Below, in pieces: positions 43,701 to 51,289 of a stretch of DNA of 64,000 nucleotides. The notes under the pieces are model-generated. The model saw only the letters and a program-made list of their open reading frames with translations. It was not told where the DNA came from and searched no databases. The first letter of the stretch is position 1. Each line of letters opens with the position of its first letter. The position numbers were made by a program, and so were the translations under genes. Origin of the DNA: Nocardia sp. NBC_01503 (lineage in GTDB: Bacteria; Actinomycetota; Actinomycetes; Mycobacteriales; Mycobacteriaceae); NCBI RefSeq assembly GCF_036327755.1, contig NZ_CP109596.1, forward strand, positions 8,286,454 through 8,350,453, given 5' to 3'.

Positions 43701-44169
43701 CGAGTTCACTGGCGCGAACACCTGGTTCGACATCAGTTCCGAAGTGGCGGAGGATAAGTGGGTGCCAGCCGAGGGCGACCAATTGCGTCACCTTCTCATT
43801 CTGCTGACCAACGGAGTGGGCATCGCGCCTGAACATATTCGGGTGATCAGCCCTTTCCGGGATGTCGTGCGCGGCTCGAAATCGGTTGCCGCCGAGGCGA
43901 TCCACGCCGACTTCGCACGAAGCAATGTCGGGACCGTTCACACAGTGCAGGGGCAGGAGGCAGACGTCGTCATCCTGGTGCTGGGCACGGGACCGCGCCA
44001 AGTCGGGGCGCGCAGATGGGCTGCGGAGAAACCGAACCTGCTCAACGTCGCGGTGTCACGTGCGAAGCGCCGCATCTATGTCATCGGGAATCACCAATCA
44101 TGGCGGAATCAACGCTATTTCGATGTTCTGGCCGCATCGCTACATAGGTCGTCAGTCCCGCCCTCATGA
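40747..44169 (+). CDS. UPF1-like SF1 helicase with coiled-coil insertion and glycine-zipper segment
   Basis: A protein of about 1140 aa; the ATG at 40747 is chosen over a GTG at 40699 because homology begins near GNEQATRLLGFWRAVEMF. A Gly/Ala segment at about 195-225 (TAGATMLGGPVLGGIAGTVAG) looks like a glycine zipper. Walker A GPPGTGKTT is at about residue 400, Walker B LFIDEAGQA at about 864, then GDPQQLEP, VHTVQGQEADVV and LNVAVSRAKRR, the AAA_11/AAA_12 (DNA2/NAM7/UPF1) set. Between motifs I and II lies a coiled coil of about 250 residues. It probably acts as an RNA or DNA translocase in a defence setting; partners are not evident. Confidence 0.8.
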   Translation: MGGAMGGNEQATRLLGFWRAVEMFSPQEVPKLSTRVPPLVLKMPENGPAPWQREHPLWRERPLPPGKAWQFTVYGGLFEIDKVRDELVRVFGNDHGQSDGRRAGTTATFAFTLDAHGSMVENSAVLSACAWAISRLRSPGPGDLKWLDGFDDDNRGFVTSLNKLSPPEIAAAEERSALAAEVGDRARSAALDAIAKGAGAAATAAATAGATMLGGPVLGGIAGTVAGTFAEKLLERRKAEKSSDPDQDDAEPPTLNLTVEDVYRLVKKLGDGLGITAALGVDGVQVRCAQVSARYAGESTEQDFLNSFIAQDLAVVEQAVRRGDVGEALRDYLSDDCAVESRIDVRARPDAVIAGVEPHRIPGGRWPGAVSKPLVLGQQFAVDQLMTEIGDSTGIFAVNGPPGTGKTTMLRDVLAAIVTERAIRLSKLENPRAAFTAKLETAQIGRYRPTVYGIRPELTGFEIVVATASNDAAANVTAEIPAISAVSGVQDEALAADYFSDLASGVLDRKAWGLVAAVLGNMSNRSEFVSRFWWGDNGSRNRPSEPGTDDEGGAVEPIGMMRMLQQAVNEPATVPDWEAAVTAFDKAHDEVRRLTDERQSIADAINNLERLQTVINTAAQDIIDTQNEYDSWRNRHSQATFARAQDEAAVSAANIEIDRHHARKPGFWISLSTWFKAGRVWHARHLQLLADLEAKQSTLGTRNAEIAQCARAWESAAAKGRALVHTHAAAVAEHQLASRVITDAQERWSAVIPFGEILTDEKRFQLCSPWADAEFTAARHRLFLEALRLHKAFILGSGSLIRGNLDVAMAAIRNQLDVKPKPATLATAWQTLFFVVPMVSTTFASLPRLFTGLGRETFGWLFIDEAGQATPQLAVGGLWRAKRAVIVGDPQQLEPIVTLPISAQHALLRQYRLGEQWTPDYTSAQRVADRLARHGTSLPEPDGDADVWVGAPLRVHRRCDRPMFEISNRIAYGGDLMVYGTMHEGEFTGANTWFDISSEVAEDKWVPAEGDQLRHLLILLTNGVGIAPEHIRVISPFRDVVRGSKSVAAEAIHADFARSNVGTVHTVQGQEADVVILVLGTGPRQVGARRWAAEKPNLLNVAVSRAKRRIYVIGNHQSWRNQRYFDVLAASLHRSSVPPS

Positions 44170-44225
44170 TGGAAGAATCGGCAGTACCGATCGCGAAGGG
44201 AATCTCGATGGTGCTCACTACACGG
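44166..44225 (+). repeat. Degenerate copy of the STAND gene start region
   Basis: About 55 bp here align with 33302-33361: both contain GAATCG.CAGT.CCGATCG, then GGGAATCTCGATGGTGCT, which in the STAND gene is the RBS and the codons MVLT. Here the frame reads MVLTTRPAG and soon stops. It lies immediately after the helicase stop and looks like a vestige of a second copy. Confidence 0.7.
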
Positions 44226-44467
44226 CCTGCTGGTATCAGCTGCGGCAATCGGCGTGAGTCTGCTGATCGTCGATAGAACGTGATCCAGATTGACGTCGAT
44301 ATGATCCCGGGGGGTGGCAGCACTGTTGTCGCCGACGGCCGCGACCTCCGCCCATACTGCGATGAAACCTGTTGCAGCAGAGAGTCTCTGATAATGTTTC
44401 GACCAGGTTTTCGTCGCGCGGGGAACGAAGAATACCGCGCGTGAACCCACGATGAATGGGGGGCGAA

Positions 44468-44788
44468 ATGCAGGTTTCGGCACAGGAATTGCGTGATGCG
44501 GCGAAGGCGTTCGACGGTATCGTCGCGGCGGTCGGGAAGTTGCCGGTCATCGACACCGCATCCGGCATCCTGGGGACCTTGGGATCGTTCATGCAGGGCT
44601 CCGAGGTAGGACCGGAGCTGGATCGGATAGAAGCGGTTCGCGCGAAGGCGATCCCGATCGTCAGTGGCCGCTATCAGGAGTTCGCTGCGCTGCTGAACGA
44701 ATCCGCGGACACCTATCATGGGACCGACCAGGACGCGGCAACCCGGTTCGAGGCGCTCGGCGACTTCAACTCCGGGAGCCAGGCGTGA
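44468..44788 (+). CDS. EspC-like T7SS-associated small protein 2
   Basis: A 106-aa helical protein starting at ATG 44468, behind GGGGGGCG; ATG 44456 is an alternative. The export-type motif YHGTD (YxxxD) is at the C-terminus in the context ADTYHGTDQDAATRFEALGD, nearly the same as the TYQGTDTDAANRL of the 6798 gene. Its stop overlaps the next start by 4 bp. This small-large pairing is repeated at 6798-8529. Confidence 0.8.
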   Translation: MQVSAQELRDAAKAFDGIVAAVGKLPVIDTASGILGTLGSFMQGSEVGPELDRIEAVRAKAIPIVSGRYQEFAALLNESADTYHGTDQDAATRFEALGDFNSGSQA

Positions 44789-47106
44789 AGGTTCCCAACG
44801 TCAGCCAGGTGATGTTCTGGAATGTCGACATGGGATCGGTTGCGCCCAAGGCGACTCTGATCGCGCAGGGTATTCGGGATGCCGCCGATACGATGAACAA
44901 GACCGTCGACGGCTTGAATTGGTCAGGGGATGGCCGCCGCGGGGCTGAGAATCGCGCTGAGCGCGAACGTACGGAAATGCGTTTGGTGGCCGATGCTTTC
45001 GACGATCTCGCGACCGCGTGCCTGAACGGGCAGACCGCGATGGGTCCACTGGTCAGCACCGCCAAGCAGTCGGTGACCAGCCTGCGCAAGGATGGCTATG
45101 AGGTCGACGACGGCGACTGGTCGGTCCGGGACACCTACAACTACCAGGCCGCTCTCGACGCCGCGGGCAAGGACCAAAAGCTGATCGACCAAGTGAATAC
45201 CTTGCAATCGACGCGCCAGAACGAGGCGAGCAATCAGACGGTCACGCTGCAACGGCTGGCAGCCGATCTGGGCTGGGCCGACGCCGCCGCCACCACCGCG
45301 ATCCGTACCGCCCTGAACTCTATCGAACAACTGACACCCGCGACCTCCGGCCTGAATCCGACTGTCGCAGCACAGGACGAAGCAGCCCTGCGCAATGGGA
45401 CGGCCACACCGGAACAAGTCGAGCGGCTGCAACTGGCGACTCATCTGACCCAGCAGCAACTCGACGATCTGCTCGCCGGTAAGCAAGTGGACCTGCCGCA
45501 GGGACAGTTCGACTACCTGCGCGGACTCATGCGCTCGATGGACACGATGAGCGTCACCGATATCAAGAAACTGGGCGACGGCCTGCCCGCAGACCAGCAG
45601 ACGATCGTTCGAGCGGGTGTCGCGGATGCACTACAGATCATGTCGAATCCCCAGATAGAGGCTGGCAGGCAGGGCGTGGCGGCTGATACCGGCGGTATGG
45701 CCCTGCTGCCCACTCAGGTCCGCACACTGCTGACCGAAAAGCCTTACAAATCGCTCAATCCGGCGCGGGGCGGCGGCGCGGGCGGCGTCATCGAAGTACC
45801 TCGAATGGGTGATTTCAACGCGTTGACCGATCTGCTCGGCAACGGCAACGCGGGTCTGGCTCAGGGCACCGACATCGACCGCGGCCTGCTCAAACAGGGC
45901 GCGGAGATCGCGGGCAGCAACGTCAAGAATATTCAAGGCCCCTGGGGCAGCACCGAGACGCCGAGTTCGCTGGCGGACAAGATGCTGAGCCGCGCCGGGG
46001 GTGACCACCTCGCTGTTCACGACCTCTTGACCGGCGGCGCTCAATCGCCCGATGGCACACATCGCATGGACGTCACCGTCACGCCGGGCGGGAAGTACAA
46101 CCCCGATTCTCATATCGGGAATCTACTCAACCACAACTGGGAGGGCCATGACGCCGGCATCGCGAAGGTCGTTAGTACGGCCGGTGAATTCGCTACATCG
46201 CCGATCGACGCGCAGCGCGTAGACTCCGGCGAGTCAGCGCATGCGCTCGCCAGCTATATGAGCAAGCACGAGGATGAACTGTTGAAAATCAACAGCTTCG
46301 AGGGCCGACAAGAGATCGGCGTCGCCAATCCGGCTTTGACACAGGCGTTGGCATCGACACTGTCACCCTATATCCCCGATATGGTCAGCGTCGACCCAGG
46401 CATGTTGCACACCGGTGGGTTCGAGCATGACTTCAGCGCAGACGCCGTCAAGAAGGTCTTCGCGGTGATCGATACCGACAAGCAGGCCGCCATCCAGTTC
46501 AACGGCTCAGCATACGCGGCCGTGTCGCAGCTGAATCAGCAATTCGGCGCTTCCGGAGCTAATGAATACGAGCTGGGCGAGTGGGCTGGTGCGATCGATG
46601 CGGGGGCCAAAGATGGGATGAAGCTCGAGTTCACTGCCAGACAGCTCAGCGAGGCACAGCAGGTGAAGGAAGCGACGACGGTGTTCGACTCGGCACGGGA
46701 AGGTGTCGCCTTCACCGCCAAGCGAATTCCCATCGTCGGCGACGTCGTCGAACTCGGGGTGAAGGCATCCTCGCCCGAAGTGAAAGCCTGGCTGTTCGGG
46801 TCGGTACCCGAAGTGCATGCCACCGTGGACCTCTCCGCGAACGCGAACCCGGTGCAGCGGTACTACAACATCCTCGAAGGTATGGCCCAATCTCCAAACC
46901 ATCCGGACCTACGATCGGACCCCAACGTCGGTCATTACTTCGACGACACAGGGAAACTGAAGTCACTGGACGAAATCGGCGGCAAAGACCCCCGCCAGTA
47001 CCTTCCAAAATTCGACAGTGCGATGCGAAACTTCCTGCCCGGACTCGCCAATTACAACGATGGTTGGCGAGACGGACACGAGCCGAATGGACCGCAGCCC
47101 AAATGA
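44785..47106 (+). CDS. Large T7SS substrate with helical N-terminal domain
   Basis: A 773-aa protein. Residues 1-110 share the N-terminal helical domain of the 7123-8529 product. The centre (110-400) is Gln/Leu-rich helical, suggesting extended coiled or TPR-like structure (VERLQLATHLTQQQLDDLLAG). The C-terminus has a short hydrophobic piece (IPIVGDVVELGVKAS) and ends in a charged tail. No catalytic motif is recognised. Start overlap (ATGA) with the EspC-like gene and stop overlap with the lipoprotein gene indicate tight coupling. Probably secreted; an effector role is inferred only from the operon style. Confidence 0.65.
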   Translation: MKVPNVSQVMFWNVDMGSVAPKATLIAQGIRDAADTMNKTVDGLNWSGDGRRGAENRAERERTEMRLVADAFDDLATACLNGQTAMGPLVSTAKQSVTSLRKDGYEVDDGDWSVRDTYNYQAALDAAGKDQKLIDQVNTLQSTRQNEASNQTVTLQRLAADLGWADAAATTAIRTALNSIEQLTPATSGLNPTVAAQDEAALRNGTATPEQVERLQLATHLTQQQLDDLLAGKQVDLPQGQFDYLRGLMRSMDTMSVTDIKKLGDGLPADQQTIVRAGVADALQIMSNPQIEAGRQGVAADTGGMALLPTQVRTLLTEKPYKSLNPARGGGAGGVIEVPRMGDFNALTDLLGNGNAGLAQGTDIDRGLLKQGAEIAGSNVKNIQGPWGSTETPSSLADKMLSRAGGDHLAVHDLLTGGAQSPDGTHRMDVTVTPGGKYNPDSHIGNLLNHNWEGHDAGIAKVVSTAGEFATSPIDAQRVDSGESAHALASYMSKHEDELLKINSFEGRQEIGVANPALTQALASTLSPYIPDMVSVDPGMLHTGGFEHDFSADAVKKVFAVIDTDKQAAIQFNGSAYAAVSQLNQQFGASGANEYELGEWAGAIDAGAKDGMKLEFTARQLSEAQQVKEATTVFDSAREGVAFTAKRIPIVGDVVELGVKASSPEVKAWLFGSVPEVHATVDLSANANPVQRYYNILEGMAQSPNHPDLRSDPNVGHYFDDTGKLKSLDEIGGKDPRQYLPKFDSAMRNFLPGLANYNDGWRDGHEPNGPQPK

Positions 47107-47963
47107 AACTGCCCCGCAGTCGCCTCATGGCCCGCTGCATTCCAGCAGCAGCCCTCGCCGCGTGCTTGTTGGCGGCATGCTCCGCCGAGCCGAGCACACC
47201 CACGAAGTACCAGTTGCCGGAGAATGCGCAGTTCTCCTACCGGTGGACCGCCACGCCCGGCCTGGACTTGAATTCGGATGCGGCGATCGTCACCCGTGCC
47301 GCAGTCGAGTCCGCGTTTCTCGCAACAATGACCCGCACCTACAGCGAAAACAATGTGGGTAAGTACACCTACCCCGGGTACACCCGCGCGGTAGACCCGG
47401 CAATGGGCGAAAAGGATCAGTCCATCTACAAGACATGGGACGCAAGCCGACTCGACGTCTGGGGTTCGGTCCACGGCACCGCCTACCCCTACTTGGTCTC
47501 GCTACAGAAGGCTGCCGACTATCCAACGACACACGTCGTGGAAGCACTGACATGTCTCTGGTTGAACGGCGTGAGCGTGAGCTTGAACAGGCCCGACGAA
47601 TACCGGTCACCCTTCAACTCCGCGCTCGTACCCCAAGCAATCAAGATGAAGCTGCGTGCACCTCAGGACGAGACACCGAAACTGACCACCTTCGGACAGG
47701 GGCCGGCCCGCTACCCGACCACCGATGTATTCGGAGACTGGTCCGTGGAATCGATGGACGTGAACAGCAGCTGGATCAACGCCTGGACCCGCAAACCGTA
47801 CGACGACCCGTGTGCCGCGCTGCCTGGCAATCCCGTTCCGCCCGAACAGCTCGCGACAACCACGTTGACGTTCTACCAGGCCCATCTTCCAACTCTCGAC
47901 CCGTCTCCAGGCTGGCCGGCCGACGCCGAACGTCCGACAACCTCAGCCGGTGACGGCAAATGA
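47103..47963 (+). CDS. Lipoprotein in T7SS operon 2
   Basis: A 286-aa protein starting at ATG 47103, which overlaps the previous stop. The signal peptide carries a lipobox (LLAACS, Cys25), so it is predicted to be anchored to the outer face of the membrane. The mature part has two internal Cys (ALTCLWLN and DDPCAALP) and no recognised domain. A lipoprotein after a T7SS substrate also occurs at 17023-19923, suggesting a repeated effector-lipoprotein design. Its stop overlaps the next start. Confidence 0.7.
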   Translation: MKLPRSRLMARCIPAAALAACLLAACSAEPSTPTKYQLPENAQFSYRWTATPGLDLNSDAAIVTRAAVESAFLATMTRTYSENNVGKYTYPGYTRAVDPAMGEKDQSIYKTWDASRLDVWGSVHGTAYPYLVSLQKAADYPTTHVVEALTCLWLNGVSVSLNRPDEYRSPFNSALVPQAIKMKLRAPQDETPKLTTFGQGPARYPTTDVFGDWSVESMDVNSSWINAWTRKPYDDPCAALPGNPVPPEQLATTTLTFYQAHLPTLDPSPGWPADAERPTTSAGDGK

Positions 47964-48175
47964 GTTCCCCGAACCTGCCACCCGAGATCATGGCGGCGCT
48001 GAGGAGGCCCGTCACAGAATCCGACAGCTCAGCCGAAACTTCGCAGTCCGACGATCAAGATCAGCTGCCGAAAGCGTCCGATCGGATGCGTGACAGTGCG
48101 GGCCCCGATGCGGTGACTTACGAGGAGTGGCAGCGCGAGCAGACGTGGAGTGTGCGCGCACCGGATTGGTCGTGA
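47960..48175 (+). CDS. Small hydrophilic protein, operon end
   Basis: A 71-aa, Ser/Asp/Gln-rich, probably disordered protein starting at ATG 47960 inside the previous stop (ATGA). No domain is recognised. It closes the plus-strand operon 44468-48175 and converges on the methylase gene across about 175 bp with no gene. Confidence 0.55.
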   Translation: MSSPNLPPEIMAALRRPVTESDSSAETSQSDDQDQLPKASDRMRDSAGPDAVTYEEWQREQTWSVRAPDWS

Positions 48176-48351
48176 GGTCTGCTGCTTATAAACAGCAGCG
48201 CGGTCGATTTCGCCGAGAAAATGCCCCCGCTGTCGACTCGATCGTGTCTACGCGCCGATCGAGATTGCCAGGAGCCCGCCGCTGCACCGCAAGTCGGCAT
48301 CGAGGTCAGCGGGTAGTGCCTATGTACGACAGGATCGAAGAACTGCTCGAC

Positions 48352-50280
48352 TCACCAACCAGCTTGCTCCGCGTTATCAGAAAGCAGGGCGGGCATCAGC
48401 AGATCGCGGAGTGCGATTGTCGCCGTACGGATCTCGTCATGGGCGGCGATCACCGCATCGAAGTCGTCGAGTGCTCGCCCGATCGCGATCTGCTCTTCCA
48501 TGGGAGGAAGTCGGATCTCCAAGGATTTCAGGACTTGCGCATTGATGCTCATGATCGCCGAACCTTTCGACCTGCTCAGCATCCAATCCTGGATGCCAGG
48601 CTGGGCGAGGTAGAAGCTGAGGTATCGCGGATCGACCTGCTCCGTACTCGGCCGAAGCCGAATCAATCCGGTGCCGAACATCCAGCCGCTGTTTTCCGCT
48701 GTAACGCGAGCGATCCTCCCGATCGTCCCGGTGCGGGTACACAGGACGTCGCCGGGGGCGACCACGTAGTTCGACTGCTGTTCTGCCGCATGGCGACTCG
48801 CCCTGGCCGTTGGAGTCAGCAGCCGACCTGACACCAGGTCTTTCGGCTTGATGATCGGTGTGACTCCGGCGGAGTCCTCCTCGAGCGTCGCGCCCGGTGT
48901 CACCAGGCAAATATCGCCCAGCGCTACCTCTTTCCATTGCGATGCTTCGCCTGGCGGATGAGCATCGATCGCGCGGAGGGTTCGGCCGAGTGTCGAATCG
49001 GCGGTTTGGGCCTGCTGCCGCATATCCGTAAGCAGTCGCTCGATTCGATCGCGGGTTCGCTTCGGTTGGTGAGTATCGATAACCACGCGGATGGGCCGAA
49101 GGTGCGCGGCCGGCGTCAGGTCGTAGTTCTTGCTCTCGATTTCCGAAACTGCGACTGCGGCCGCGTTCGCGTGATCACCGAGCCGCCCGGCGCGCCAGTC
49201 TCCCACTATCGCCGCGAGTTCGGCCTGTTCGTCGTCGTCGAGCACTCGGAGCGTTCGCTCAGACATGTGCCCGAACCGGGAAGCGTCGATGAGAAGTACG
49301 TCGTCGACTCGTGCACCACCCGCTCGCAACATCCACAGACTCGCGGCCACTCGAGTACCGCGAAAGAGCTGACGCGGCAGAGAGATCACCGCTTCGATAC
49401 AACCGTCCTCGAGCATGCTCGCGCGAATACTTCGTTCTCGCGCGCTGGACGGCGCGTTGTCAGGCATCAACACCGCAGCTTTGCCGTTGGCGGAGAGGCT
49501 CTCGACAACATGCTGCAGCCAAGCGTAATTCGCGTTGTGTTTCGGTGGCTCCCCGTATCGCCATACCCGGTCCAGGCGGTCATACAGCGCACGCATATTG
49601 AAGGGCGGGTTCGTGACAACGAAGTCCGCTTTCCGGCCGTTCGGGAGAGGTGCGTCCCATACGGAAGCACCTGCTGTTACTCGCGATTCGCGGACCGAAT
49701 GCAAAGCGAGGTTCATTTTCGCCAGCGGTAGACCGTCAACCGTGAGCGACCGTGCCTCGAAGGAGAGTTCGGCACCGTTGGGGACCTGTGCCGCCGCGGC
49801 GGCGAGCAGTTCGCCTCCCCGGCATGCCGGGTCGTAAACCGTCGCACCGGAATGGACATCCAGAAAAGCGGCCATCAACTGCGACAGTCCACGTGGCGTG
49901 AAAAGGTCACCGGACTTGGAATCGCCGCATGCGTCCAAGACCTGAAATGACGCATCCCGAGCACCCTGAACCGCGATAGCCCGCTCCAGGGCACTCCAAA
50001 GTTCTTGCACCGCAGAGAGATTCTGCCGATGTATCTCTGGAAGAGCGAGCCGCACCTCCTCGGGAAGAGCCGCGGCAACGCTTCGAACCCGGTGATTGGC
50101 CTCCGCTGGATCGGTGGCAGGAATCCCGGGCCAGTCTTCGTCAGTTTTCCGCGCGAATACCAAACCCAAGGCGAGCGTCGATGCCTGGCCGGCAGTCATG
50201 CCTTCGTGCACGCATCGACCGATCGCACGGCGTAGTCGGATCGATTCGACTGCCGGTGGCTCAGTGTTCTTGTCAGGCAT
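48352..50280 (-). CDS. N6-adenine methylase + specificity fusion, with altered SAM motif
   Basis: A 642-aa protein starting at ATG 50280. Residues 20-140 form an HsdM-like helical N-terminus (GDLFTPRGLSQLMAAFL). The SAM motif reads DPACRGG (150-156) instead of the usual DPACGSG/GTG, and the catalytic NPPF (224-227) is intact. Residues about 440-640 form one HsdS-like target-recognition domain plus helix (WKEVALGDICLVTPGATLEE.., IVVAPGDVLCTRTGTIGR-like stretch, IRLPPMEEQIAIGRALDDFD). No HsdR is present. It overlaps the HEPN/Abi gene by 8 bp. Whether it still methylates is uncertain given the Gly-to-Arg change; it may only bind DNA. Confidence 0.8.
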   Translation of the reverse strand: MPDKNTEPPAVESIRLRRAIGRCVHEGMTAGQASTLALGLVFARKTDEDWPGIPATDPAEANHRVRSVAAALPEEVRLALPEIHRQNLSAVQELWSALERAIAVQGARDASFQVLDACGDSKSGDLFTPRGLSQLMAAFLDVHSGATVYDPACRGGELLAAAAAQVPNGAELSFEARSLTVDGLPLAKMNLALHSVRESRVTAGASVWDAPLPNGRKADFVVTNPPFNMRALYDRLDRVWRYGEPPKHNANYAWLQHVVESLSANGKAAVLMPDNAPSSARERSIRASMLEDGCIEAVISLPRQLFRGTRVAASLWMLRAGGARVDDVLLIDASRFGHMSERTLRVLDDDEQAELAAIVGDWRAGRLGDHANAAAVAVSEIESKNYDLTPAAHLRPIRVVIDTHQPKRTRDRIERLLTDMRQQAQTADSTLGRTLRAIDAHPPGEASQWKEVALGDICLVTPGATLEEDSAGVTPIIKPKDLVSGRLLTPTARASRHAAEQQSNYVVAPGDVLCTRTGTIGRIARVTAENSGWMFGTGLIRLRPSTEQVDPRYLSFYLAQPGIQDWMLSRSKGSAIMSINAQVLKSLEIRLPPMEEQIAIGRALDDFDAVIAAHDEIRTATIALRDLLMPALLSDNAEQAGW

Positions 50281-50920
50281 GGCTTCCCGCCTTCGGACGT
50301 AGCGCGAGGGTCTCCGGAACTCGGTCGATCGTACGAAGCCACACGGGCAGCTCCGGGCCCAGATACCCGAGCAGCACGTAGATCTTGACATGGTCGGCCG
50401 CCAGATGCCGATGGTGGATGGGCTCGTGATGCATGATTCGATTCCGCAGCAGCACCATGGCCTGCAGATTGTCGCGCAGTTGTTCACGAGGACCGCGGTA
50501 GTGCGGAAACCCCTTGTGCAGAGCCGGAACCCACAGCCGTCGGTCGTATCGACGACTGAGCAGCGAAACCCAGAAACCGAAGGACAATTCGGCCACGATG
50601 GCATCGACGCAAGGCGTGCCGGCAGACCTGCGCTGAATGTCGCTCTCAGCCTTACGGATCTTCGATTCGTCGTGATCATCGAGTGGTGCGACCAGCCACC
50701 AACGCTCCTGCCCGAACTTCAGCTTCAACTGTTCGTGCAGCGAGTTTCGGAGGCTGATCTCCAAGCAGTGCAGCGGAGCGTAGAAAGCCTCCGCGATCTT
50801 CAGGTTCCAGACGTAGAGGTCCGCAGCCGATACACCGTCTCGGTGCGCCGCAACCAGATAGGGTGCCAGCCGCGCTGCGGCGAAGTGCTGTACAAACCAA
50901 GCGGGAAGGTTGACGGGCAT
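50273..50920 (-). CDS. Abi-like (Abi_2/AbiD-type) HEPN protein
   Basis: A 215-aa protein starting at ATG 50920, behind GGAGGAAT. It shows the Abi_2 features APLHCLEISLRNSLHEQL (residues about 48-65) and a C-terminal HEPN ribonuclease motif Rx4H in LLRNRIMHHEPI (R159, H164/H165). AbiD/AbiF-type proteins abort phage infection, probably as RNases. It is the upstream gene of a two-gene operon with the methylase-specificity fusion. This pairing could couple DNA surveillance by the methylase to an RNase toxin, an inference from the overlap. Its promoter lies in the 50942-51289 interval. Confidence 0.8.
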   Translation of the reverse strand: MPVNLPAWFVQHFAAARLAPYLVAAHRDGVSAADLYVWNLKIAEAFYAPLHCLEISLRNSLHEQLKLKFGQERWWLVAPLDDHDESKIRKAESDIQRRSAGTPCVDAIVAELSFGFWVSLLSRRYDRRLWVPALHKGFPHYRGPREQLRDNLQAMVLLRNRIMHHEPIHHRHLAADHVKIYVLLGYLGPELPVWLRTIDRVPETLALRPKAGSHA

Positions 50921-51122
50921 GATATTCCTCCGTGTGAGCACGAACTTCTATCCAGCTCACCCGTGAGGTACACTGCACAAGTACGCCCCGGGTCCGCCTC
51001 TGCACCGCATGCCGCCCGGGGCACGGCTTTATCTAGAGCGCCCGGAACACTCTTCCCAAGGCTCGATGCACCCCAGGTGTCCTACGCCACACCACGTAAA
51101 CCTCAACGCCCACTGCGGCAAG

Positions 51123-51138
51123 TTGTATCGCGATACAA
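51123..51138. promoter_or_regulatory. 16-bp perfect palindrome, candidate operator
   Basis: TTGTATCGCGATACAA is a perfect 16-bp palindrome in the 370-bp divergent gap between the HEPN/Abi and SNF2 genes. It has the form of a dimeric repressor (TetR/PadR-like) operator. No regulator gene is adjacent. I see no gene in the gap. Confidence 0.55.
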
Positions 51139-51289
51139 AAGTTCGGTACCGGTCAACAACGACTTCTTGCGACAACAGCCCGCCCGTCCAGGGCTTGATC
51201 AATGCAGGCCGAGGACGTGAAGCTGCCGAATGACAGTTCGCGTACAGCGGGCTCGACGGCTGCCGTTCCGCCCACTGTGCTCGACGCGT

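Noticed and set aside
6798..47106. A full ESX/type VII secretion cluster
   Set aside because: Only substrates and partners are present; no EccB, EccC, EccD, EccE or mycosin gene is seen.
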